A stretch of 64,000 bases of DNA from positions 4,589,708-4,653,707 of the forward strand of contig CM022667.1 of NCBI GenBank assembly GCA_012295275.1, in the 5' to 3' direction. The DNA comes from Chrysomallon squamiferum. Lineage: Eukaryota > Mollusca > Gastropoda > Neomphalida > Peltospiridae. Below are positions 50,523 to 61,800 of this stretch, in pieces. The first letter of the stretch is position 1. Each line of letters starts with the position of its first letter. Under the pieces are notes generated by a model. The model had not been told where the DNA came from, searched no databases, and saw nothing but the letters and a program-made list of their open reading frames with translations. The position numbers were made by a program, and so were the translations under genes.

Positions 50523-51714
50523 AAAAGAACTAAATTATTTGAAAAGCTTAAATAGAATATTTCTTTCTGTTTGATTCCTTTCTTGATACTATTAATTTCT
50601 TACTAAAAACCGTTTTCAAACAACAAATAGTAAAACTGATAGATGATTTTTTTTTTTTAATATTATGAATAAGAAATCTCCTTTTCTTTTCTGCTTCTTT
50701 ATAAATGAGAAGAAAAAAGAAAGAAAAAATAAATAAAAAGAAAAATATCAAAAAAAATATATAAAAGAATAAACATATTGTTTTACTAATAAATTCACTC
50801 CATATCCTGGTGAAGAAAGAAGATACTTTGTGGGTTATGTTTGTTTAATAATAAACAAAAATATATATATTTTATTATTTATTTGTTATTTTGTAAAAAT
50901 AAAGAAAAATAAAAACACTATTTAAATATTCAATAAAATATTATTTGATTAAATCTAAAGCAAAAATAATTAATTTGTTTTATTCCGAATCTTACAAAGG
51001 AGAAAATGAAAATAAATTGTGAAAACCGTGCATGCAATTTTATTTATTATTTTACTTTTTAATATATATGCAATAAATATGATTAAATAAATGGTTTTTG
51101 TTATTTTTACTTTGAAGTTTGTGAAGAAAGAGTATAACATGAAAGAGAAAACCTGATCTATCATTAGTATGAACTGAAATTATAATTAAATTCACAAAAA
51201 ATATAATAAGTAAATAAATAAATATATAAAAATATTAACTTTCATAATTTGAAAAAAGCACAGACACTAACAATTTATTTCAACTTTATTTTGTCAATTT
51301 AATGTTTTTAGATACAGTGTTTAGTTGTGTAACAATGATCAGAAAAAAGTAAACAATGAAAATTTCAGTTTCAATAACCAGTATAGTTCACACTCTTAAA
51401 CAATAACCTTTTCTAAATAAATCAGTGTATAAGTTATCAAGGTTATTCTAAATAGATATGAACAGTGGATTCTTTTACATGAAAAAATTGTCTCTGAAGA
51501 AAATATTCAATAATTTTTGGAGCAAATATATACAAATTAAGTGAACTATTAACAGTTAAAACAAGTCTTAAAATATTTTTTTATTCATAAATGGTAAAAA
51601 AACAAAAAACAAGAGAAAATGATAAATAATAAAATTTAACAATGCTGTCTCGCATTCTAAAGATATGACTTTTTACAGATATATGTAAATAAACATACCT
51701 GAAACCAGTGATAT

Positions 51715-51812
51715 AAAATAGTAACAATAACAGAACAATAATTATATTATTAATTATAATAGCAGTAATATTAATAATTATAGCAATAATAATAAGGATA
51801 ATGATGATGATC

Positions 51813-51856
<44 letters not shown>

Positions 51857-51860
51857 GTTA
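51715..51860. repeat. (AAT)n microsatellite in intergenic spacer
   Basis: AAT/ATA trinucleotide array between the HYDIN and NUDCD1 3' ends. Confidence 0.88.
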
Positions 51861-51950
51861 TGATACAATAACAACAAAATTAATTAGAAAAAAAAAGATG
51901 TTAGGAATAACGAAATAAACAAACGTATAGGAAGTGCTATTGCTTTACAT

Positions 51951-51956
51951 TTTATT
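51951..51956 (-). terminator. Probable NUDCD1 poly(A) signal
   Basis: TTTATT on the + strand reads AATAAA on the coding strand, about 75 bp beyond the NUDCD1 stop at 52030. Several other matches occur further along in this AT-rich spacer, so the exact signal is uncertain. Confidence 0.4.
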
Positions 51957-52029
51957 AAAACCAAAAAATCCTTGTTTTCAGTAAACATTGCATCACATTT
52001 TGTCATTTTTCTTTCTTCTTAGTTCGGAA

Positions 52030-54467
52030 CTATTCAGACACTTCCTCCACTCCAATTGCGTACAACTTTTTCTCCGTCGTGACGAATATATTCTTATTGG
52101 TCACGTGAATTCCGAGAATGTTATCAGTCGAGTCCAGTGCAATAACCTGCTGTTTGGCTATCGCACTGATCTGCTGTCCAGTTTTTCGGTTTCTCAGGGG
52201 AGACAACACAGGTGAGTTTTGTCTGTAGATGTAAACGTGTCGAGTGCACTCGCAGATAACAGCGTAGGAAAGATCGGGAGAACATGATGAGAATTTTTTC
52301 TGCTGTTTCGAAGCCTGGACGTAGCCGAAGGCATTGAACGTCCCAGTGTGCTGCAGTAGACTTTTTTTGTGCGTGGGCGATGGTGTTTCTGGTTGCCACA
52401 GCAACCCGTCGACATCGTGGCGCAGGCAGAGAGCTGGTGGTTTTTCAGGTTCAGTTTGTTTGCAGAACAGCCACTGATGACCGCCAAGACTTACCTGAAA
52501 CAGAAAAAGATAGATAAATAAGTAAGTAAATTTGAGTATAAGTAAGAAAAATAACCAATATACATTAAAGGAAGAAAAATTGTTTATTATTTCACAGAAT
52601 AATAAAACAAATTAATAATATTAATAAGAAGGAGGAGAACAACAACAACACCACCACTAAAAATGACAAAAGCAGTAATAATAATAACAGAAAAAGAATG
52701 AAAATAAAATAATATTTCAAATATTTATTACTAACAGACTATTTTAAATATTAATAAGATTAATAAAACAAAGAACAACACTAAAATTCTAACAAAAAAA
52801 AATAAAAAAGTAAATGTTTGATTCTAAACAATACAAACATTAAAAACATGAAGAATAAGATGAACTATTAAATAATAAAAGATGGTAAAAAAACAGAAAT
52901 AATAAAGAAAAACAAGACTGTCACCTCATGTGTAGTTTTGTGGGTTTCTCCGTCTATTCGAAGCAGTCTGCTGTCATCGTTGCTGTCATCACAGTCTTCC
53001 AACTCCTGACTGTTGTAAGGTTTCTCTCCACGAAACTCAGGATCTGGGTTCTTCAATAACAAAAATTAGAAATAAACTTCAACATGCAATAAAAACATTC
53101 AAAACTTTTAAAAATCAACATTACAGGTAAAACTGATTGCAAATGACGTTACGTGTGTAGTAATTAAAATCTAATTACAAGTGAACATAGGTGGTAAAAT
53201 GATCAGAAATGATTGCATGTAGAAACTAAAATGTAATTAAAGGTAAGTAACACTTGCCCACTGATCTGAAGTGAGATGAGCGAGTCTCTCGTGAATGTTT
53301 GCTATTTGTTCTGCGTCTAAAACCATCTCTCCATGTGTGTCTCCAATGACAACCTCCGGCCAGATCTTAGAAACCTGTTTATTTAGTGTCAGCTCCACTC
53401 TGAAACAAGATATAAATAAGAAATATTTTCTTTTAAAATAAGTGTATTCAATCAAATAATAAATACAGGATCTTAAAATAAAATAACAATTAAAATATTA
53501 TTATTTAACTAATAGTAAACCCAACAAGTTACAAATTAATATCTGCATGTTATAAATAAATCAGATGGAGAAAGAGAAAACAAGTATAGAACAAAGATTA
53601 AAAAAATAAAATGGCTTTGCTTCATTATCAAGCAATATGAATACAAAAACAATTCTTCTTCTTCCTTGAGTGTTATTTAAACTTCTGTTTGTCAGTTATG
53701 AAGGATGCTATTTTGTATGAAAAATTAAATTTAAATAATCATAATCACCTCTGTTTTTCAATTGTCCAGGTGCTGGCATCAACATCAACTCTGTCGTGGA
53801 TCTGACCTTTGAGCAAGACCAAGCCATTTTTCACCCCAAACTCAATGTGGTCTGCGTGCAGGTTGAGAAAAATGTCTGCCTTTGTTATCCCGTCTGGTAC
53901 AGTGAACTGAATGTGAATGTCTTCACTGTCCTGGTTCCATGTGTATCGTGGGATGTCATCTGGAAATACTACAGTGAAAAAAATATCTGTAACAGGTGTT
54001 GATATGTTAGCAGCAAGAAGTATTGGTAGGAACAAAATTTCCACAGCATTATTTTAAAGCAGTTTTGAAAGACAATATTTAGATAGTCATATACATATCA
54101 ATTCAACCACATGTGTCATTTTGTTCATCTTTTAAAATATATCTGTAACATACATATACAGACAGACACACACACATGCACACACACATATATACACATA
54201 CATTTTTTTTTTAAACTCACTTACCTTTTCCAATGACCTCCCACTCCCCTGCTGACTGGACTGGATTCACTGAGTCCATGACAAGTTTGAAGATTTGTTC
54301 AGCAAGTATCAACACTGCACTGCCATTTCTCTCTAGAACAGCATAGTCAAATGGTTTCACTCCTTCCAAACAGCGAGTCCTCTCAACAGTCCATGCCTTC
54401 TTGTCCACTGACAGAAAAATCACATGATTTTAATATGCTGTGTTCATCACACACACACACACACATA

Positions 54468-54534
<67 letters not shown>

Positions 54535-56523
54535 ACATACACAGTGTTGAACATTAATAAGTGTTGGTCAGTCCATATTAAACATAATTTTTCCAATACA
54601 CATTGGTTAAAAACTATCAAGTAGTTTGAAATTCCATTTTAAATATAATTTAAAAACAAAACTAAAATTAAATTAATGATGAATATATCTATTTAATATT
54701 GGCATGCTTCAGGTGTGAAAGTGAACAAGGATTTTTAAAAATCTATTAATTTAAAGGTTGTTAGGTACAGGAACTTCAAAGAAGAAACCTGCTGTTCCCC
54801 ACAGTTTCTTAATACAGCTGATTATCAGTTAATGATCTTTTACCTTGAGAAACAATAAATAAACTTTTTTAAAAACAAAAATATGGAAGCATTGAGTAGA
54901 ATGGTAAACAGCCCAACAAACGTCTCATCTCAAATCCTGTCATATCTTGGGTCTGATGTTGTAATAACTGAGCTACCTCCATGCCCTGCCCTGCCCTGCC
55001 CTGCCCTGCCCTGTGTTTACCTGAGAGAAAGGTAACCCAGGTGACGACTGTGAGGAAGGAGGACGTGTATTTCTCTTTGTTCTGCTCCTCTCTCTCCTCT
55101 ACGTGAACCAGCAGACACTCAATTCTGTGGTTTTCATCATTTCTGTGCTGCACTGCGTCCACCACCTGAAACAGCTTGTTACCAGCGACAACATCATTGC
55201 TGGAAAACACAGTCTGTGAAATAATAATCATTTTTTAAAATTAATTATATTATACTTGGTTATCAACAGATTTTTTTTGTCAGGTTATTTGATAATTAAT
55301 TGGTATTTTTTTGTTGTGGTAGTTTTTCGGGGGGGTGGGGTGGGAAGTGTTGATGTCAAAAATATTTACATTTCAGTAATTAAAAAAAAAAAATCAATCC
55401 ATAAACAATAAATAACCATAAATAATCTAAGGCTTTTTAGAAATGATAAATCAAACATTAACACACATACTTCCAAATAAATAAATATGTATTTACAACA
55501 AAAATAATCATTATTTTCTAGAAGTATTTGAATTCTGCTATTCTAAGACCAGATCCTGATATGGATTTTATCCTACAGACTGTAAGTGAAATGAAGTTTA
55601 TGTAAACAGTAACATTTAGACTGTACAGTTATAAGCCAGGGTGACATTTCATCTGTTATGCCTGTGTTGATTATGTTGCATTCAGTTACTTTAATTGATT
55701 AAATAACATGTGTTAGTACAATCATCTGCAAATCAAAACATTTTTTATTCTCCTTTGTGTGTTAACTTAACTGTATAAAGATACAAAATTTGGTTAACGA
55801 TACTACGTTATTCAATCATTTTCTAAAAACATAGAATATTTTAATCAGAAATGATAAACAGGAATTATAATAAAGTAATGGTAATATTATTCCTAAAATT
55901 ATATTAATAATAATGATGATGATAATCATAATAATTTAACAATGAAGATGATGATAATAATGATAATGGCAATGATGATAATAATAATAATAATAATAAT
56001 AATGATGATGGTAATATTAATAATGATGGTAATAATAATAAGCTATGTTAATAATAATAGTAATAATAATATTAATGATAATAACAAAGATAATAATAAT
56101 AATGACAACAATGAGTAATAATAACAATATAAATGATAACAGCAATAAAAAGACTACAACAACAAAACGTGTAAACAAAGTTTTCACAGTAACATTTTTT
56201 CCACAAAATGTTTAAAGAAAATAAAACTGGTGACAAACCTTCCACATGTAAGAGTGTTCGATGCGATTATCTGTGTCTAGGATGTAAAAACTTCCTGCTC
56301 CGTCTGCTAAAACTGCCGAGTCTGTCCCACAGAAACACAGAGATGGGTTGTAACGACCTGGGACGAGCTGCTGGTTTGCCCGATCCGGAATCTGGAAATT
56401 TCTGTCTCCTATCTCCAGTTTTGAAAACTTTAATTAGACAATATTAAATAATAATGATAATAATACTTAATAGTAATAGTAATAGTAATAGTAATAATAA
56501 CAATAAATAATAATAATAATATA

Positions 56524-56572
<49 letters not shown>

Positions 56573-58301
56573 GTAATAGTAATAATAATAGTAATAGTAA
56601 TAGTAATAATAAAAATAATAAAAATTAAAATAAATAAAGAAAAAAAAACACAGCTCAAAAGATATAATAAAGAGAGAAATAAATGAAGCTATTTTAAAGA
56701 TTAAAAACTAAAAAAAAACTCTACCATTTTCACATTATAAACAAAATGAAAAGAAATATTACAAAAAATAAAAAAATGTATAAAATATATTTGTATTGAA
56801 ATTCATAAATTATTTTGTGTTTTGCTGTTTACAGTGTTTGAGGATAATATTATTGTCCTTTTTCTACAAGATTCTTTGAATATGACAACTGTTTTAGGTG
56901 GTTGGTATTATTTTTTTTTTTCTGATAAAGAAGAAATAAATATCAATAAATTCTCTGTTGTAAAAAGTTGTAAAAAAAATTTAGTAACATCAATAAAGAA
57001 GTAAAAATTATTATTTTCTCTTTAAGAACAATTTCTTTTTCAGATTATCCTATGATTTCTGTAAATAAATTTATAAAACAATTCACTTGCAAACGTGCTG
57101 TGTGTATTTACTCATTGATTTGTATTATCAAAGTATGGATTCAGATTAGCAATGATATAAAAAAAAAGAACTATTGATTACTCACTGTAGACAGTTGTAC
57201 TCTCCTGATATCCCATTCCGAATCTATGATATAAGCAGCATCTGGAGACCAGGGATCACAGATCAAGTGGTTGTGTATTCCAAACAACTTGGCATGATGG
57301 TATGAGTACTGACTGTCTGTTAGCTTTGCTACATCTAAACCTAGAAATAAAATAATACATAATCAAATAATTGTCACTAACATAATCAAAATAAACAGGT
57401 GCCTTAACCATTTATCTGTACTGTAAGAATATACAAACACACACACATACACACACACACACATATATAAATATATTAGAATAAATAAAAATCTTAAACT
57501 TTTGTGACATGTTAGGTTTAAATTATAATTTAAAAATAACGTTTTATTTCTTCAGACATATAATATATTAGGTCCTTCATGTTTCAGTTAGTTAAATAAT
57601 TGTTAAATATTGATTATTTAATATGATATCAAGATTAATAAAATACCCATTGTTTTTCTATCAGTCATAGATATTATTCAATAATTAATTAACATATTAT
57701 TATTATTACAATTTAAATGGTCAACATTTAACCTTTAACTTGTTTAAGAATTATTTATTAGTTATTAGACTATTACTACTTTAGCTGACAAGTCATTTAA
57801 CTCAAAAGAATCATTTAACATGTAACGTTGAAAACTTATGTTTTTATTTAATGTTTTATTTATATATAGAACTTAGGAAGTAACTAATTTGCTAGGACGA
57901 GATTGGAACTTTAACAACTGTTTTTATTTTTATTAAATTTAAAAACAACTTTTTTTTCATTACTGCATTAGCCTTTATATGTAATAGGCTTACATATTGT
58001 TGTTACAGTTGACTTCTTCTGAAATATCACTTCCGTAAATACATACAGTGTAGACGTGGAAATAATGACATTAAATGACTGCACGGTTGAATAACATCGA
58101 TGATCAACAAACATTCATCAAAATATGCATGCATTGTGCGTTTCGCTTTATGGTAACGGATAAAATCAGTTTAAGCTAATCAAACATACCTCGTTCCAGT
58201 TCTTTTGAATAAACTGGAAGAGAGTCGAGAGACAACTTGTATCCATCGAAATGTGGATTTAACAAATTTTTCTTTACTTGCAGCTCAACATGTTCAACCA
58301 T
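52030..58301 (-). CDS. NUDCD1: NUDCD1, NudC domain-containing protein 1 (9 exons, complete)
   Basis: Reading right to left, the exons are 58301-58190, 57340-57186, 56391-56239, 55213-55021, 54407-54225, 53986-53749, 53399-53258, 53050-52925 and 52494-52030. They total 1,767 bp, giving 588 residues plus TGA; human NUDCD1 is about 583. The start (ATG at 58301-58299, A at -3, G at +4) gives NPHFDGYKLSLDSLPVYSKE, the family N-terminus. Middle exons give a beta-propeller-like N-terminal half. Exon 6 holds the CS (p23-like) domain, IPRYTWNQDSEDIHIQF to DASTWTIEKQR. The C-terminal exon has LRHDVDGLLWQPE, FNAFGYVQASKQQKKF and FIYRQ-like YIYRQNSP. NUDCD1 is a cytosolic and nuclear co-chaperone-type protein reported to bind COPI and splicing or RNA-helicase clients. 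Intron 7 uses a GC donor. Exon 6 has three in-phase acceptors. Confidence 0.95.
53749..53986 (-). CDS. NUDCD1: NUDCD1 exon 6: CS (NudC/p23-like) domain
   Basis: This exon encodes the core of the CS domain: YTWNQDSEDIHIQFTVPDG, then DIFLNLHADHIEFGVK and a closing DASTWTIEKQR. The Trp after IPRYT and the pattern 'W-x-Q-x-x-x-D-I-x-I' are typical of NudC-family CS domains. The exon enters in phase 1 and leaves in phase 2, feeding RVELTLNKQ in the next exon, as in the human order. Three AG acceptors, giving starts at 53986, 53968 and 53959, are all in phase and would add or remove six and three codons. The first is taken because it is the first AG met from the branch region; the shortest form matches the family length about as well. 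Confidence 0.88.
54450..54526. repeat. (CA)n microsatellite in NUDCD1 intron 4
   Basis: A CA run of about 70 bp close to the acceptor of exon 5. On the coding strand it reads (TG)n. Confidence 0.9.
54915..54992 (-). mobile_element. Possible tRNA-derived SINE fragment
   Basis: TCAAATCCTGTCATATC and GTAATAACTGAGCTACC resemble the reverse complement of a tRNA-like SINE head (ACTGAGCTACC being a typical acceptor-side string). It is next to NUDCD1 exon 4. Confidence 0.35.
54990..55016. repeat. (CCCTG)n pentanucleotide next to NUDCD1 exon 4 donor
   Basis: Six CCCTG units on the + strand read as (GGGCA)n on the coding strand, starting about five bases after the GTAAAC donor of exon 4. Confidence 0.9.
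55214..56238. other. NUDCD1 intron 3: AT-rich with (AAT/GAT)n
   Basis: A 1-kb intron. From about 55895 to 56120 it is a compound AAT/GAT trinucleotide tract. No other element was seen. Confidence 0.75.
56440..56605. repeat. (AAT)n/(TAG)n microsatellite in NUDCD1 intron 2
   Basis: AAT and AGT arrays directly upstream (coding sense) of exon 3. The remaining intron to 57185 is AT-rich with no gene. Confidence 0.88.
57341..58189. other. NUDCD1 intron 1
   Basis: An 850-bp AT-rich intron with a short CA tract near 57435-57465. No coding or RNA gene signal was seen. Confidence 0.65.
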
Positions 58302-58843
58302 TTTCTTTTATTGTTTCAAAAATTACAATCATTTTAAAACGAAACGAAATATTCTAACTGTACCACAGCAATCAAAACAGTATTTTATAAAATATTATTG
58401 TTGGTTTAAAAATACTAATGTTCCATAATATTGTACTTATTAGAAAAGTTGGAAAGAGATTTGATTATAATATTTTAAAATGTTAATCCTTTTCCATATC
58501 TATATTCATTTTATTAATTGGCGGGCTTTTAAACATTGATGTCACTGAAGTTTCCGTAATTATTTCAAAAGAGCGGGTAGGTATCTTTTATTTTAAGAAT
58601 GGATGCTTTTAAACAAACAAACAAACACAAAATATTATTATTACTCAAAACACATAATTAATGGAACTGACAAATAGTTTGTGTCAATTTATCAGTTATT
58701 GTAATTAACCTTAAAAACAAGATATTTTTCTTGGGTGGGGGTGTTTTTGTTTTTGTGATGTGTCATTGTATGCTAGTTATTATTAATAATATTCGGGCTT
58801 ATGTTTAATCAAAAGTATTATTCTCAACTTATTCCTGTTTCAG
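58302..58843. promoter_or_regulatory. Divergent promoter shared by NUDCD1 and CENPT
   Basis: The two genes start head to head, with about 550 bp between their ATG codons. The region has no TATA box at a convincing place on either strand. It contains TTGGCGGG at 58518-58525, followed directly by CTTTTAAAC. This looks like an E2F/CDE site next to a CHR-type element, the arrangement used by G2/M genes such as cdc25C. A GCGG|GTAGGT at 58573-58582 could be the donor of a non-coding first CENPT exon joining the acceptor at 58842-58843. This is inference from position and motif only. Confidence 0.5.
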
Positions 58844-58847
58844 GGCC

Positions 58848-61800
58848 ATGTCTAATTCAAAAACTCCACGCACGCTGATACAGGATCGCACCGAGAGTGT
58901 TTCCACGGAGAAAAACATTCATTTCACTCGGAAACGGACTCCGCAGTCAACATCAACAAAATCAAAAAGTTCAATGACTTTATTACCAGGAGGATCAGCG
59001 ACTAAGAAACTTCAGTCATTGTCAGTCACTGAAGCAAGTGAATTTACACCAAGACAACTGGTAGGTATGCGAAGTTAGTAGGATTGCCATTGTCCACTAG
59101 AGCAATTCAAAAGTATATAATAATTATATATGATTATATCATCACGATAATCATAATCAGATAATGACATACATAATAATAATCACAGGGCATCAACAGA
59201 TTTAATTTTTATTAAAAATTAACATAACTTAAATTAGTCAAGCACATTAATCATCATTATTATATATATATAGCTATTGTGTTGAAAGCCTCAGTATGAT
59301 GTTTCCAATTTTGTTGTAGATATTAAAACAAAATTACAAAATTAAGAAATCAAAATATAATTTTGACTTTTCTAATGCACTGTTCTCATATTTACAGATA
59401 TCTGCTTTTCTAATGACACCCAACACCACCGTTCCTTTAACACGTCAGCAGAGTCGAATAAAAGAGGGCATGGATATGCCACCCCCTACTTCAAGTGTCA
59501 AATCTAAACAACGTCTTCGAAGATCGTCACTAGGAATCCCACGTGTTGAGGAAATCGTGAAGAAATTTACTCCTCGCACGGGTATCGAGGGACTGCTAAC
59601 TCAGGGTTTGTTACTTTTAGCTTGTTACCAGAGACTGTTAACTTTATTTCAATAAGCATTTTTATTATTTTACATTCTGTGTTTTTTTTAAATTAGTTAC
59701 ATAATGCTGTCATGTTCCTTTTCTTATATTTTTTTAAAATTTTTACATCAGGATGTATTTAATATATCTATTTTTAAAAATCTTTATGTGGAACTGAAAT
59801 ATATTATTGTGAAAAGCAACAGTCTGTTTTGTTTCTCTAAAAAATCATAGTACATAAAAATACTATCGTACTATATAATAATAGTGTTTATATTTAAGCG
59901 AAGTGAGGCTTTTTTTGTAGCACCTGAACAAACACCTGTGATAGGTAACAAAAGGAAGAGAAAATCTCGTTCTTCGCATTCACTTCCTGGAGTTGATGCT
60001 TTCCTAAAAGATGCATCATTTGAACCACTGCAAAAAAGGTTTGCATTAGCCAAACATATTTAATATGAATGTGTGTGTGTGTCTGTGGAAAACAATTGTT
60101 AAAATAAACTAATTCACCCTATTTTGTAACATTAATAACTGCAAGTGACTGATTTAATTCTTTATCTTCTTATTTATTTAAATATATTTAGAAAAAGTAA
60201 TTTTATAATCAGTAAAAGTAAAATTAATCCAGTGTTGTTGTGTTTCTAGTTCTGTGGGTAGTTTGCCTCCCTCTGAAATTCGACATGGAACTAGGAAACG
60301 TCGTCCAATTCAGATTGACATAGTACACAAAGCTGCTGATGTTTCAACAGGTAAATACTTTTTTGATATATATATATATGGATGTAGGATGTAGTGTAAA
60401 CATTATTATTTATATCTGATAAGTTATATCTGTAGTTCAAGTGATATTTTTCTTGACTGCAATAGTTAGAGAGTGTTAGCATGCCAACAGATGTAGACTA
60501 GTGGCATATTCATTTCCTAGAAATTCCTGGAAACTAGACATCAAAGGCAGCTAAATCTTATTTTAAAACAACAGAAAGTTGTTTTTTTATTTCCTTTATA
60601 ATTGTAGAAAATTATTTTATGTATCAGATGAACCAGACCTGTCTGAAAATGTTTCAGATGAAAGGGAAGCTACTCCTGTAGAAACTGATGAAGATGTTGA
60701 CATGGCAACCAGGAAGACTCCAAAGAGACGGAGATCTTCAGTAAAAGAAAGAGATAAAAATGTAAGCAGTGTGAAAGGTTTGTCTGGAAAACGCAAATCA
60801 CAGCAGACTCAGGTCAGCGACAATGAGCATCTGAATGTGAGTACAGCATCAGCGAAAAAAACAAAGAGAATCATTCTGTCTCCATACACAAAACATGTGT
60901 CACACGAAGAACCTGACAGCCCACTCCAGACACATTCTGCTCAGACATCACCAGTGGTTTCAAGAGAGGACAAAACCATTTTCTTTTCCCCTGGAAATAG
61001 GCCATTGTCTCAGAGATCAGAAAAGGAAAGTAATAACACAGACCATTATCTGTCACACTTAACTGACCACCCAGCTGAAACTGAGGCTGAGAGTCCAGGA
61101 AGGCAAGTTTCTTTACGCAGACAAGCAGTAATGCATGCCACTCACAAGGTGACTGAAAGTGACAGTCGTGATTCGACAACTGCAGGTCACAGTTTGTATC
61201 GTGGTCCCAGTGTAGGTGACGTACAAGTGACTACTTCTGTAAGCAGACGGACACTGAATCATACAGATGTTGATGTCAGTCAAGGTGAAGAGGATTTTGA
61301 TGATGTGCAGACTCGTTCAACAAGAGAATCGTTTAGAAACAAGTCGATGTTTGTTGATGGTGCTGGGTCTAAAAACTTTGACATTTCATTTGACAGCCAA
61401 AAAACCTTGCATCCAGTCAGGACCAGCACCCCAGCTGTTGGTCAGAAGTCTCCCAGGACAAGAATGAAAAACAGTGAAAGACAAAGTGCACGTCATCCAG
61501 ACGAACCTGTTGATGACCTGGTGGAAAATAGATCTCCTCAGAGACGAATTTCGCTACAGCAGTTCATCTCCAATCAGAAACAGAGTTTAGTTCACGAAAA
61601 TAGCTCTCCTCAAACATCAGTTTCTCTTCATCAAACCAAATCACATCAGAGACAAAATTCTCTTCATGAAGCAAGCTCGCCTCAAAGACAAAATTCACTT
61701 CATCAAGAAAGCTCTCCTCGGAGGCAAATTTCACTTCACCAGGCAAGCTCTCCTAAGACTCGAAGTTCACTTCGAAAGGCAAGCTCTGCTCAAAGACAAA

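Larger units (their letters stand above)
50426..52029. other. AT-rich spacer between convergent HYDIN and NUDCD1
   Basis: This 1.6-kb stretch holds the 3' UTRs of both genes and otherwise only AT-rich sequence. It contains T- and A-rich runs and an (ATA)n/(ATT)n tract at about 51720-51860. No RNA gene, coding exon or recognisable transposon was seen on either strand. Confidence 0.7.

Noticed and set aside
50548-51877. Short Phe/Ile/Lys-rich - strand frames in the intergenic spacer
   Set aside because: They are composition artefacts of AT-rich and (AAT)n sequence with no homology or splice support.
55170-55205. TTTTCCAG acceptor (start 55199) for NUDCD1 exon 4
   Set aside because: It requires phase 2, but exon 3 ends in phase 0. 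The upstream acceptor (start 55213) fits and gives KTVFSSNDVVAG.
60600-60630. AG at 60606-60607 as CENPT exon 5 start
   Set aside because: It needs a phase-2 partner, whereas exon 4 ends in phase 1. The AG at 60626-60627 fits.
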